Origin: Amycolatopsis dendrobii
GTDB lineage: Bacteria > Actinomycetota > Actinomycetes > Mycobacteriales > Pseudonocardiaceae
Length of the DNA: 64,000 nt
Assembly: GCF_014145675.1 (NCBI RefSeq)
Contig: NZ_JACGZW010000001.1
Span: 310,001 to 374,000 of the forward strand
Reading direction: 5' to 3'
Part shown: one piece after another, positions 52,158-61,262 of the stretch
Layout of the letters: each line of letters opens with the position of its first letter
How positions within the stretch are numbered: position 1 is the first letter of the stretch
Notes under the pieces: model-generated
What the model was told of the DNA's origin: nothing
The model's input: the letters and a program-made list of their open reading frames with translations, nothing else
Databases searched by the model: none
Made by a program: the position numbers and the translations under genes

Positions 52158-53498
52158 ATGCGTTCGTCGTTCCGCCTTCGAGGAGGACCTTTGGCGTCGC
52201 TGTCCCGCCGCACGAGATTCCGCTACTCGCTCGGCTCCTTCGTCACCGGCGGGTTCGGCACCGTGCCGGGGCTGCTCCTGCTCCCGTACCTCACCGACAC
52301 CATGGCGGTGCCGGCCGCGGCGGCCGGGATCATCGTGTTCGTGCCCAAGGCGTGGGACGTGGTCTTCAACCCGGTCGCCGGGCGGCTGTCCGACGCGGAC
52401 CTCGCGCGCACCGGAAGCAGGCGGCGGTTCCTGCTGCGCGGCGGGATCGGCGTCGCGATCCTGTTCTTCGCCTTGTTCGCGCACCCCGGCTTCGGCACCC
52501 CGCTGTGGGACGCGACCTACGTCGTGGTCATGTTCTTCCTGTGCGCCACCGCGTACGCGTTCTTCCAGGTGCCGTTCAACGCGCTTCCCGCCGAGCTGAC
52601 CGATTCCGCCGAGGAACGCACGAAACTCACCAGCGTCCGGATCGGCGTGCTGGCGGTCGCGGTGCTGGTGTCCGGCGGCGGCGCCCCGGCGATCACCGAC
52701 CTGCTGCCCGGAGTGGCGGGCTACCGGGTGATGGGCCTGGTGATGGCGGTGATCATCCTGGCCGCCACGCTCGGCGTCTACTTCGGCCTGAAGGGCGCGC
52801 CGGTCGGCTCGCTGCGGCCCAACACGGTGCGGCTCAAGGAACTGGCGCGCACTATCGCGCAGTGGCGTTCGTTCCGGTGGCTGCTCGGCGTCTACTTCAT
52901 CCAGGCGCTCGGCATCGGCACCGTGCTGGCCGCGATCCCGTACTTCGCGCAGCACGTGCTCGGCGACCCGAGCTACCGCACCTACCTGTTCGTCGGCTTC
53001 GTCGGGCCCGCGCTCGTCACCATGCCGCTGTGGCCGCGGCTGGGCGCGCGCTGGGGCAAGCTCGCCGGCTTCCGGATCGCCACCGCGTCCTTCTTCCTCG
53101 GCCTGGTGGCGATGTACTTCGCCGACCGGCTCCCGTTCGCCGCGACCCTGGTGTTCGTCGCGCTCGCCGGCGTCGGCTACGCGGGCATTTCGGTGTTCCC
53201 GCTGGCGATCCTGCCCGACCTGATCAGCGCCGAGGAGGAACGGACCGGCGAGACCAGGGCGGGCGTGACGGCAGGCGTGTGGACCGCGTCCGAGACGCTC
53301 GGGCTCGCGCTCGGGCCGGGGCTGTTCGGGCTCGTGCTGCAGGGCGGGAGCTACGTGTCGAGCACCGGCGCCACCGCCGTCCCGCAGCCGCCCTCGGCGA
53401 TCACCGCCATCGTGCTCGGGGCGTCGGTGCTGCCCGCGGTGCTGATCGCGCTCGGCATCCCGCTGCTGCGCCGTTCGGTCCTGGAGAAGCAGGCGTGA
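52158..53498 (+). CDS. MFS/GPH-type transporter
   Basis: 446 aa if started at ATG 52158, with 12 predicted transmembrane helices. The first helix follows SLSRRTRFRYSLGSF; the cytoplasmic loop between helices 2 and 3 has NPVAGRLSDADL, as in glycoside-pentoside-hexuronide symporters and related MFS. A TTG at 52191 has a perfect AGGAGG just upstream (4-base spacer) and may be the true start, giving 435 aa. The decarboxylase gene follows with a GTGA overlap, so transporter and enzyme are produced together. Confidence 0.85.
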   Translation: MRSSFRLRGGPLASLSRRTRFRYSLGSFVTGGFGTVPGLLLLPYLTDTMAVPAAAAGIIVFVPKAWDVVFNPVAGRLSDADLARTGSRRRFLLRGGIGVAILFFALFAHPGFGTPLWDATYVVVMFFLCATAYAFFQVPFNALPAELTDSAEERTKLTSVRIGVLAVAVLVSGGGAPAITDLLPGVAGYRVMGLVMAVIILAATLGVYFGLKGAPVGSLRPNTVRLKELARTIAQWRSFRWLLGVYFIQALGIGTVLAAIPYFAQHVLGDPSYRTYLFVGFVGPALVTMPLWPRLGARWGKLAGFRIATASFFLGLVAMYFADRLPFAATLVFVALAGVGYAGISVFPLAILPDLISAEEERTGETRAGVTAGVWTASETLGLALGPGLFGLVLQGGSYVSSTGATAVPQPPSAITAIVLGASVLPAVLIALGIPLLRRSVLEKQA

Positions 53499-54910
53499 AC
53501 GACATCCTGGCGCGGCTGCGCGAACTGCGCTCCGGCGACCTGCCGACGCACGGCGGGCGCACGCTGGCCTACGTGTACGACAGCGGACTGTCCGAAGTGG
53601 ACGAGATCGCCGCCGCCGCGCACGCGCTGGCCAGCTCCGCCAACGGACTCGACCCCACCGCGTTCCCCAGCCTGCTGCGGATGGAGAACGACCTGGTCGC
53701 CCGCGCGGCCGGACTGCTCGGCGGGACACCGGAGACCGTCGGCACGGTGACGTCCGGCGGCACCGAATCGTGCCTGCTGGCGGTTCTCGCCGCCCGTGAC
53801 GCGCGGCCGGACCTCGCCGCGCCGTCGATCGTGCTCCCGGAAACCGCGCACGCCGCGTTCCACAAGGCCGCGCATCTTTTCGGTGTACGGAAGGTCGTGG
53901 TGCCGGTCGATCCGGACACCTTCCGCGCGGACCCGGCGGCGATGACCGCGGCGATCGACGAGTCCACTGTGCTCGTCGTGGCGAGCGCGCCGTCGTACGC
54001 GCACGGCGTCGTCGACCCGATCACGGAGATCGCCGCCGCCGCTTCGGCACGCGGGGTGCGCATGCACGTCGACGCGTGCATCGGCGGCTGGGTGCTGCCG
54101 TACTTCGCGAAGCTGGGCGCGGACTTGCCGCCGTTCGACTTCCGCGTTCCAGGCGTCACCAGCATTTCGGTGGACCTGCACAAATACGCCTACTGCGCCA
54201 AGGGCGTCTCGGTGCTGCTGCACGCCTCGGCGGAACTGCGGCGGACGCATTTCTTCGCGAGCGCGGCCTGGCCCGGCTACACGATGCTCAACCCGACGCT
54301 GCAGAGCACCCGCTCCGGCGGTCCGCTCGCCGCCGCGTGGGCTGTCGTGCACCATCTCGGCGAGGACGGCTACCTGCAGCTGGCCTCGCGCACGCGGGAA
54401 GCCGTGGGCCGGATTCGCGCCGGCGTGGCTTCGCTTCCGGGCCTGCGCGTACTCGGCGATCCGGTGTCGACGCTGGTCGCGTTCACCGGCTCGGACGGCT
54501 TCGACCTGTTCACCGTCGCCGACGAGATGAAGATGCGGGGCTGGTACGTCCAGCCGCAGTTCGCGCACGGGACTTCGCCGCTGAACCTGCACCTCACCGT
54601 CACCGCCGCGAACCACGGCAGCGAGCCGGAATTCCTCGCCGATCTGGCGGCTTCCGTCGAGGCGGCGCGGGCGGAAGGCCCGGTGCGGGTCGATCCGGAC
54701 GTCGCCGCGTTCGTGGCCGCACTGGACCCGGAAACACTGACGTCCGAACAGTTCGGCGGCTTGCTCGCGGCGGCGGGCCTGACCGGCGGCGACGGCCTGC
54801 CGGAACGGATGGCTCCGATCAACGCGCTGCTGGCCGCCGCGCCGGAACCGTTGCGGGAACGGCTGCTGGTGGAGTTTCTCGGGGCGCTGTACACGCCGAA
54901 CGGTTCGTGA
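53495..54910 (+). CDS. PLP-dependent decarboxylase/lyase (group II, sphingosine-phosphate-lyase-like)
   Basis: 471 aa, fold type I. Seen: GTVTSGGTESCLLAVLAARD (cofactor phosphate site), PETAHAAFHKAA (ring-stacking His), MHVDACIGGWVLPYF (Asp for the pyridine nitrogen) and Lys230 in SVDLHKYAYCAKGVS. The overall layout fits glutamate/tyrosine decarboxylases or sphingosine-1-phosphate lyase-like proteins. Co-translated with the transporter. The substrate cannot be told from sequence. Confidence 0.9.
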   Translation: MNDILARLRELRSGDLPTHGGRTLAYVYDSGLSEVDEIAAAAHALASSANGLDPTAFPSLLRMENDLVARAAGLLGGTPETVGTVTSGGTESCLLAVLAARDARPDLAAPSIVLPETAHAAFHKAAHLFGVRKVVVPVDPDTFRADPAAMTAAIDESTVLVVASAPSYAHGVVDPITEIAAAASARGVRMHVDACIGGWVLPYFAKLGADLPPFDFRVPGVTSISVDLHKYAYCAKGVSVLLHASAELRRTHFFASAAWPGYTMLNPTLQSTRSGGPLAAAWAVVHHLGEDGYLQLASRTREAVGRIRAGVASLPGLRVLGDPVSTLVAFTGSDGFDLFTVADEMKMRGWYVQPQFAHGTSPLNLHLTVTAANHGSEPEFLADLAASVEAARAEGPVRVDPDVAAFVAALDPETLTSEQFGGLLAAAGLTGGDGLPERMAPINALLAAAPEPLRERLLVEFLGALYTPNGS

Positions 54911-54953
54911 GGGGAATCCTGACGGAATAAGATTCCCTCAGGGTTCCCCTCAC
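54907..54953. terminator. bidirectional hairpin
   Basis: 22-base arms GTGAGGGGAATCCTGACGGA.. pairing with two mismatches around a 3-base loop. It overlaps the decarboxylase stop codon and separates it from the convergent hydrolase gene. Confidence 0.8.
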
Positions 54954-54988
54954 GACCAGCCAAGCCGCACTGTTCCCGCCTGATGGCA

Positions 54989-55714
54989 TCAGAGGGTGCG
55001 GCTGAGGAGCGGAAGCAGCCGATCCCAATGCCGCCGCAGGCCTGCGGCGTCGAAGGAATCCGTGTCGGCCATGGTGAATCCGTGGACCGTACCGGGATAG
55101 ATCTCGGACGTGTAGCTGACTCCCGCCGCGTCCAGCGCCCCGTTGAGCTCGCCGAGCGTTTCCGGCGTCAGGTCGGATGCGGCATGCCCGAAGTGCGCCT
55201 GAGCGGCGAGCTGAGCGAAACTCTCGGGTCCGGCCGCACCGACCGGCGCGTGGAATCCGGCGACCGCCGCCACCTGATCCGGATGCGCCGCGGCGGTGCG
55301 GACCGCGTGGAGCCCGCCGATGCAATAGCCGGTGACCCCCACCGGCCCGGTGCTCGCTTCGGGCTGGGCGGTGAGGAACTTGAGATAAGCGGCGGCATCG
55401 CGCCGCACCAGTTCAGGGGTGTGCGCTTCGATCATCGGCAGCACTCGAGCGAAGACGGCGGGACGCTCGTCTTCGCCGATGAACTCCGGAAGGTCGAGCA
55501 CCGGCGCCGGGCCGTGCCGGTAGAAATAGTTGGGCACGAGGACGTAATAGCCGTGCCGCGCCAGTTCGCCGGCGAGGTCTCGGACCACGGGCCGGATGCC
55601 GAAACCGTCGGCGTACATCAGCACGCCGGGATGCTGTCTTCCGTCGCCGGGGAACGCCGCGAAGGCGTCGGAAAGTCCGTCGGCGGCGGGGATCTGCAAA
55701 GTTTTGCCGGGCAT
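54989..55714 (-). CDS. dienelactone hydrolase family protein
   Basis: 241 aa, alpha/beta hydrolase. Nucleophile Cys131 in VTGYCIGGLHAVRTA, acid in the following strand, and His in YPGTVHGFTM, the Cys-Asp-His triad of dienelactone hydrolases. It could act on a lactone in aromatic degradation, although many family members have other ester substrates. AGGAG precedes the ATG at 55714. It is divergent from the zinc-free MDR gene, with 232 bp between them. Confidence 0.87.
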   Translation of the reverse strand: MPGKTLQIPAADGLSDAFAAFPGDGRQHPGVLMYADGFGIRPVVRDLAGELARHGYYVLVPNYFYRHGPAPVLDLPEFIGEDERPAVFARVLPMIEAHTPELVRRDAAAYLKFLTAQPEASTGPVGVTGYCIGGLHAVRTAAAHPDQVAAVAGFHAPVGAAGPESFAQLAAQAHFGHAASDLTPETLGELNGALDAAGVSYTSEIYPGTVHGFTMADTDSFDAAGLRRHWDRLLPLLSRTL

Positions 55715-55946
55715 GAATTCTCCTGTCGTCGTTGAGTTTCCTGTGCTCACGACGAAAGGAGGCGGGGCCCGTGCGGCGCTCAGAAGAGCACCGGGCAGCC
55801 GATCCGTGAGTGGCGCGAAGCCGTCCCGGTAGTCATCGACGGTCAACTTAGCCCATCGCGCGGGACTGGTCGACCCCGAGCCTTGACGTCAAGTCCGCTT
55901 GATGTCGAACACTGGCGGTGATCGACACGAGCGCTGGAGGCAAGGA

Positions 55947-56849
55947 ATGAGCAAGGCGATGGGGTTCCGCGAGCTGGGCGGGCCGGAAGTGCTGCGGCTG
56001 GAGGAGGTGCCGGAGCCCCGTCCCGGGCCGGGGGAGGTCCGGATCCGGACGAAGGCCGCGGGGGTGCAGGCGTTCGACGTCGCGGTGCTCGCGGGGCTCG
56101 TCCCGGTGCCGGAACCGGGCGCGTTCACCGTGCCGGGCAACGAGTTCGCGGGAATCGTCGACGAGGTCGGGGAGGGCGTCGAAGGGTTCGAAGCGGGCGA
56201 CGAGGTGCTCGGCTTCGGCAGGCTGGGCGCGTACCAGGAACTGGTCGTCGCCGGACAGGACCAGGTGGTGGCCAAGCCGCCGGAGATGCCGTGGGAGGTC
56301 GCCGGCGCGTTCACCGCGGCGGCGCAGACCGCGGAGATCGCGATCGAGCGGATCAACGTCGGCCCCGGCGACACAGTGCTGGTGCACGGCGCGGCCGGCT
56401 CCGTCGGAGCGATGGCGGTGCAGCTGTCCCGGCTGCGCGGCGCGAAGGCGCTCGGCGTCGCGCGTCCGGCGTGGCACGAGCAGGTGCGGGCACTCGGGGC
56501 GATTCCCCTTGCCTACAGCGAGGATTTCGTCGAACGGGTCGCGCCCCACGGCGTCACGGCGGCGATCGACGGGGTCGGCGGGACCGCGCTGGAGTACACA
56601 GTGGACCTGATCGAGGACCGGTCCCGGATTCTGACCCTGGTCGAGCACGACCGCGCCGGCGAGCTGGGCATCCGGCTCACGGTGAACGACCGCTCGGCGG
56701 CTCGCCTCGCACGGCTGGCGGGCCGGTACGCGAAAGGCGAGCTGACGCACCGCATCATGGCGACGTTCCCGCTCGCCGAGGCTGCCGAAGCGATGCGGAC
56801 GTATCAGGCAGGGAACATCCACGGCAAGATCGTGCTCACGATGGACTGA
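55947..56849 (+). CDS. NADPH:quinone reductase-like MDR oxidoreductase
   Basis: 300 aa, medium-chain dehydrogenase fold without zinc ligands. Features: MGFRELGGPEVLRLEEVPEP, VPGNEFAGIVDEVGEGVEGF, and the nucleotide motif VLVHGAAGSVGAMAVQL. It probably reduces quinones or enones with NADPH. GGAGGCAAGGA precedes the ATG. Its end overlaps the convergent transporter gene by 14 bp. Confidence 0.9.
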   Translation: MSKAMGFRELGGPEVLRLEEVPEPRPGPGEVRIRTKAAGVQAFDVAVLAGLVPVPEPGAFTVPGNEFAGIVDEVGEGVEGFEAGDEVLGFGRLGAYQELVVAGQDQVVAKPPEMPWEVAGAFTAAAQTAEIAIERINVGPGDTVLVHGAAGSVGAMAVQLSRLRGAKALGVARPAWHEQVRALGAIPLAYSEDFVERVAPHGVTAAIDGVGGTALEYTVDLIEDRSRILTLVEHDRAGELGIRLTVNDRSAARLARLAGRYAKGELTHRIMATFPLAEAAEAMRTYQAGNIHGKIVLTMD

Positions 56850-58539
56850 CCGGGTCCTGGTGGAAGTACCGCTTCCCCCGCGACACCGACGCCAGCGCGG
56901 CGACCAGCGCCATCGCCGCGGCCGCGACGAACACGGTGACCAGTCCGTCGTGGAACGGCCCGGAAATCAGGGTGGGGAAGAACTCCTTGCCGGTCAACGC
57001 GGCGGAATCGGCGGGGGCGAGCTGGCCGAGCACGCCGGGTCCGACCAGATGCTGCACCGGGTTGCTGCCCAGGAACGCGGCGAAGAGGGTGCTCACCGGC
57101 GGCAGCTGGGCGAGGTTCGCGGCGACGTCCGCCGGGACGCCGTGCGCCCGCAGCCCGCCGGTGAGCGTCGTGGGCAGCGATCCGGCCAGCCCGGCGATCA
57201 TGAGGGAGAAGAACACGCCGATGGACAGCGAAGTCCCGGAATTCTGGAACGTCGCGCGCATGCCGGACGCGACGCCGCGCTGGTTGTCCGGCACGCTGCT
57301 CATGATCGCCGAGGTGTTCGGCGCGGAGAACATGCCCTGGCCGATCCCGCTGAGCACGAGCAGCAGCGCGAACGCGGGATAGCTGAAATCCACCGGCAGC
57401 GCGAGCAGGCCGAGGAACGATCCGGCGACCAGCAGCAGCCCGCCGGTGGAGAACAGCCGCGCGCCGAACCGGTCGGAGAGGAAGCCGGACACCGGGCCGG
57501 CGATCAGGAACCCGGCGGTGAGCGGCAGCAGGTAGATCCCGGCCCAGAGCGGGGTCTGCTCGTAGTCGTAGCCGTGCAGCGGCAGCCAGATCCCCTGCAG
57601 CCAGATGATCAGCATGAACTGCATCCCGCCGCGCGCGATCGCGGTGAGCAGCGCGGCGAGGTTCCCCGCGGTGAACGCGCGGATGCGGAACAGCGACAGC
57701 TGGAACATCGGCGACGGCACCCTGGTCTCGATCACGCAGAACCCCGCCAGCAGCGCGATCCCGGCGCCGAGCCCGCCGAGCACCCACGGGTTGCCCCAGC
57801 CGGTCGCCGCGCCGCCGTAGGGCTGGATGCCGTAGGTGATCGAGGCGAGGATGACCGCGGTGCCGAGCGCGAAGGTGACGTTGCCGCCCCAGTCGATCCG
57901 CGACCGTTGCGGCTTGCTGACCTCGCGCAGGCTGCGGATCGACCAGACCGTGCCGAGGATGCCGAACGGCACGCTCACCCAGAACACCGCGCGCCAGTCG
58001 AGTTCGGCCAGCAGCCCGCCCGCGACCAGCCCGAGGAACTGCCCGGCGAGCGCGGTGATCTGGTTGACGCCCAAGGCCGTTCCGCGTTGCTCGCGCGGGA
58101 AGGCGTCAGTGAGGATCGCCGCGGAATTCGCGGTGAGCATCGCGCCGCCGACGGCCTGCACCACGCGCCAGCCGATCAGCCACAGCGCGCCGCCGCCCGC
58201 GCGGAACGGGTCGAACGACAACGCCACCGAGGCGACGCTGAAGATCACGAACCCGACGTTGTACATCCGGACGCGGCCGAACATGTCGCCGAGCCGCCCG
58301 AGCGTCACCACCAGGACCGCGGAAACCAGCAGGTAGCCGAGGATCATCCACAGCAGATAGCCGATGTTGGCCGGGGCCAGCGGGTCCAGTCCGATGCCGC
58401 GGAAGATCGCGGGCAGCGAGATGATCACGATCGACCCGTCCAGCGCCGACATCAGCACGCCGAGCGTCGTGTTGGAGAGCGCGACCCATTTGTAGCGCCC
58501 GCCGTGCCGTGCCTGGGTGTCGATCGTCCGGTCCGCCAC
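56836..58539 (-). CDS. MFS drug exporter, DHA2 (14-helix) family
   Basis: 567 aa, 14 predicted helices. Motif A is present as GRLGDMFGRVRMYNVGF, motif C-like GGAMLTANSAAILTDAFP, and the first helix carries LDGSIVIISLPAI (motif D1 of DHA2). Likely proton-driven multidrug or metabolite export. It is divergent from a dehydrogenase gene with a 132-bp gap; no regulator gene is next to it. Confidence 0.92.
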   Translation of the reverse strand: MADRTIDTQARHGGRYKWVALSNTTLGVLMSALDGSIVIISLPAIFRGIGLDPLAPANIGYLLWMILGYLLVSAVLVVTLGRLGDMFGRVRMYNVGFVIFSVASVALSFDPFRAGGGALWLIGWRVVQAVGGAMLTANSAAILTDAFPREQRGTALGVNQITALAGQFLGLVAGGLLAELDWRAVFWVSVPFGILGTVWSIRSLREVSKPQRSRIDWGGNVTFALGTAVILASITYGIQPYGGAATGWGNPWVLGGLGAGIALLAGFCVIETRVPSPMFQLSLFRIRAFTAGNLAALLTAIARGGMQFMLIIWLQGIWLPLHGYDYEQTPLWAGIYLLPLTAGFLIAGPVSGFLSDRFGARLFSTGGLLLVAGSFLGLLALPVDFSYPAFALLLVLSGIGQGMFSAPNTSAIMSSVPDNQRGVASGMRATFQNSGTSLSIGVFFSLMIAGLAGSLPTTLTGGLRAHGVPADVAANLAQLPPVSTLFAAFLGSNPVQHLVGPGVLGQLAPADSAALTGKEFFPTLISGPFHDGLVTVFVAAAAMALVAALASVSRGKRYFHQDPVSPS

Positions 58540-58671
58540 GATCGACAGCCTAGACTGATAAACCTAGCCTGTTCAACTAGTGCGAAACGGACGAACCATC
58601 CTGGTAGCGACGCACTCCTGGTTGCCTTTCCCTTTCTTGCCGACGATGAGAGCGGGACGAAGGAGGATTCG

Positions 58672-59736
58672 GTGAAGGCTGCTGTGCTCAAGGAATTCGG
58701 GCGTCCGTTGTCGGTCGAGGAGGTGGCGGAGCCGATGCCGGGCACTGGCGAAGTGGTCGTGGACGTCGTCGCCGCGCCGGTGCTGCACTACACCGCCGAG
58801 GTGGTCAGCGGAGCCCGGCGGTATCTGCTCGGCCTGCCCGCGATCCTGGGCGCCGGCGCGGTCGGCCGGGTGCGTTCGGCCGGACCGGACGCGACGAAGC
58901 TCCGGCCGGGTGATTGGGTCCGCTGCGACCCGGCAGTCCGCTCCCGCGACGACGCGGTGACGCCGGACGTCGTCCTGCAAGGCCTCACCGCGCGCGGCGA
59001 CGGGGGATTGGCGTTGCAGCGCCACTTCCGGAACGGCGGGTTCGCCGAGCGGATCATGGTCCCGACGGAGAACGCGGCCCCGCTGGGCGAGATCGACGAG
59101 GCCGACGCGGGCCGGTGGGCCGCGCTCGGAATCTGCCTGGTGCCGTACGGCGGCCTGCTCGACGGCGGATTGCAGCCTGGCGAGACAGTGCTGGTGAGCG
59201 GCGCGACCGGCACGTACGGCGGCGCGGCAGTGGCCGTGGCGCTCGCGATGGGTGCGGGCCGGGTGATCGCGCCGGGCCGGAACCGGGCCGCGCTGGCCGA
59301 TCTGGAGCAGCGTTTCGGCCGCCGCGTCCGGACGGTCGTGTCGGGCGGCAGCGAAGACGAGGACCGTGCGGCCATGCTGTCGGTCGCGGGCCCGGTGGAC
59401 CTGGTACTGGACCTGCTGCCGCCGTCCGCCTCGGCCGCCGCGGCGCGCGCGGCCGCGATGTCGGTCCGGGAGTTCGGCCGTGTGGTGCTGATGGGCGGGG
59501 TCGGAGAGGATATCGCGCTGCCGTACCCGTGGCTGATGCTGAACAGCGTGACGGTGCGCGGCCGGTGGATGTACCCGCGCGACGCGGTGCCGAAGCTCAT
59601 CGCGCTGGCGCGGTGCGGGTTGCTGGACTTGGCACAGTTCGAAGTCGACGAGTTCGCGCTGTCCGCGGTCGGCGAGGCGGTACAGCACGCGGCCGAGGCG
59701 GGTGGCCGGTTCCGGCTCACGGTGGTGCGGCCGTGA
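58672..59736 (+). CDS. MDR-superfamily alcohol dehydrogenase-like protein
   Basis: 354 aa. GroES-like N-terminus with AILGAGAVGRVRSAGPDATKL and Rossmann motif VLVSGATGTYGGAAVAVAL. The catalytic Cys/His zinc ligands of classical alcohol dehydrogenases are not evident, so it may be a zinc-free reductase. AAGGAGG precedes the GTG start at 58672. Substrate unknown. Confidence 0.82.
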   Translation: MKAAVLKEFGRPLSVEEVAEPMPGTGEVVVDVVAAPVLHYTAEVVSGARRYLLGLPAILGAGAVGRVRSAGPDATKLRPGDWVRCDPAVRSRDDAVTPDVVLQGLTARGDGGLALQRHFRNGGFAERIMVPTENAAPLGEIDEADAGRWAALGICLVPYGGLLDGGLQPGETVLVSGATGTYGGAAVAVALAMGAGRVIAPGRNRAALADLEQRFGRRVRTVVSGGSEDEDRAAMLSVAGPVDLVLDLLPPSASAAAARAAAMSVREFGRVVLMGGVGEDIALPYPWLMLNSVTVRGRWMYPRDAVPKLIALARCGLLDLAQFEVDEFALSAVGEAVQHAAEAGGRFRLTVVRP

Positions 59737-59749
59737 GCCGGAACTGTCC

Positions 59750-60844
59750 TTAATGGACGTGGACGGGTTCCCATCCGGGGAACGGGTCGTCGGCGGCGGC
59801 GGCTTCGGACAAGCATCCCTCGAGCGCGTCAAGCAGCGCGGCGTGCTGGAGCCCGACACCGATGAACACCAGCTCCTGCCGCGGCCCTTCGGCAACGCCC
59901 TGCGGTTCGAACCGCGCCACGCTGCCCGCCTGCGACCACAATCCGAGCGTGCCCGGCCGGGTGCTGAGACTGAAGAATCCCTTCGACCGCAGCACGGTGC
60001 CGAACTCGCCGGAGTCCAGCCGCGAGGTCACGAACTCCCACAACCGCGCCGGGTCGAACGCGCGCGGGGAACGGAACACGACGCTGGAAATGCCGTACTC
60101 CTCGGTCTCCGGCACGTGGTCGCCGTTCAGTTCCGCCACCCAGCCCGGCGCTTCCCGCGCGCGTTCGGCGTCGTACCGGCCGGTGCCGAACACTCGTTCC
60201 AACGGCACCCGGCCGAACTCGGCGGACACGACGTCGGCGGCCGGGTTGAGCCGCCGCAGCGAGGCCAGCAGGCGGTCCTGTTCGGACGGTGCGACCAGGT
60301 CAACCTTGTTCAGCAGCAGCACATCCGCGAACTCGACCTGGTCCATCAGCAGGTCGCTGACCGTCCGCTCGTCGCCGTCGTACTGGTCCAGCTGACGCTC
60401 GGCCAGGCTGTCTCCCCGGGCCAGTTCCCTGGCGAAGTTCGCGGCGTCCACCACGGTGACCATCGTGTCCAGCCGGGCCGACGACAGCACCGGAGTGCCG
60501 TCGTCGGCGGGGAAGGAGAACGTCGCGGCCACCGGCATCGGCTCGGAGATCCCGCTGGACTCGATGAGCAGATGGTCGAACCGCCCGTCCTCGCACAGCC
60601 GCGCGACCTCGTCGAGCAGATCCTCCCGCAGGGTGCAGCAAATGCACCCGTTGGTCATCTCGACCAGCCGCTCCTCGGTCCGCGACACGCTGTCCCGCAC
60701 GAGCGCGGCGTCGATGTTGACCTCGCTCATGTCGTTCACGATCACCGCGACGCGCAGGCCCTCGCGGTTGGCCAGGATCCGGTTGAGCAGCGTGGTCTTC
60801 CCCGCACCGAGGAATCCGGAAAGGACAGTGACCGGGACGCTCAC
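59750..60844 (-). CDS. COG0523/CobW-family GTPase, probable zinc metallochaperone
   Basis: 364 aa. P-loop GFLGAGKTT, metal-binding CICC in [13 protein letters not shown], Walker B-like [12 protein letters not shown]-specificity NKVD, and a C-terminal CobW_C domain ending in a His-containing tail. Its place at the end of an operon with zinc-free ribosomal proteins under a Zur-like operator suggests a low-zinc chaperone that delivers zinc to essential enzymes. GTG start overlaps the rpmF stop (GTGA). Confidence 0.9.
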   Translation of the reverse strand: MSVPVTVLSGFLGAGKTTLLNRILANREGLRVAVIVNDMSEVNIDAALVRDSVSRTEERLVEMTNGCICCTLREDLLDEVARLCEDGRFDHLLIESSGISEPMPVAATFSFPADDGTPVLSSARLDTMVTVVDAANFARELARGDSLAERQLDQYDGDERTVSDLLMDQVEFADVLLLNKVDLVAPSEQDRLLASLRRLNPAADVVSAEFGRVPLERVFGTGRYDAERAREAPGWVAELNGDHVPETEEYGISSVVFRSPRAFDPARLWEFVTSRLDSGEFGTVLRSKGFFSLSTRPGTLGLWSQAGSVARFEPQGVAEGPRQELVFIGVGLQHAALLDALEGCLSEAAAADDPFPGWEPVHVH

Positions 60845-60999
60845 CGCTCGAACCGCTGGAAGTGCTTGATCAGCTTGCGCGGCACCAGTTTCCGCTCGCC
60901 GTCCACGACGATCGGCACCAGGTCCGGAACCGCCGCCTTCCACTGCGAGCGCCGGGACCGGGTGTTGCTGCGCGACATCTTCCGCTTCGGGACGGCCAT
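60841..60999 (-). CDS. rpmF: 50S ribosomal protein bL32, zinc-free paralogue
   Basis: 52 aa beginning [20 protein letters not shown], a clear bL32. The four Cys that bind zinc in the usual form are absent (no Cys at all), marking it as a C-minus paralogue made when zinc is short. It is coupled with bL31 upstream (TGATG) and the COG0523 gene downstream (GTGA). Confidence 0.94.
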   Translation of the reverse strand: MAVPKRKMSRSNTRSRRSQWKAAVPDLVPIVVDGERKLVPRKLIKHFQRFER

Positions 61000-61262
61000 C
61001 AGCGCGCACCCCCGCTGCGGCGCTGCCCGTAGCGGCGGTGGAACTTCTCGACCTGGCCCGCCGAATCGAGGATCCGCTGGGTGCCGGTCCAGAACGGATG
61101 CGACCACGCGCTGATGTCGACCACCACGAGCGGGTAGGTGTTGCCGTCGGACCAGTCGATGGTGCGGTCGGAGGTGGCGGTGGAGCGGGTCAGGAACGCG
61201 TCGCCGGTCGACGAGTCCTTGAAGACCACCGGGTGGTAGTCGGGGTGGATGCCGGGTTTCAC
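60999..61262 (-). CDS. rpmE: 50S ribosomal protein bL31 type B, zinc-free
   Basis: 87 aa: [20 protein letters not shown] then [24 protein letters not shown], typical of type B bL31, longer than the zinc form and without CxxC. The GTG start overlaps the stop of the mrf-like gene. Confidence 0.93.
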   Translation of the reverse strand: MKPGIHPDYHPVVFKDSSTGDAFLTRSTATSDRTIDWSDGNTYPLVVVDISAWSHPFWTGTQRILDSAGQVEKFHRRYGQRRSGGAR

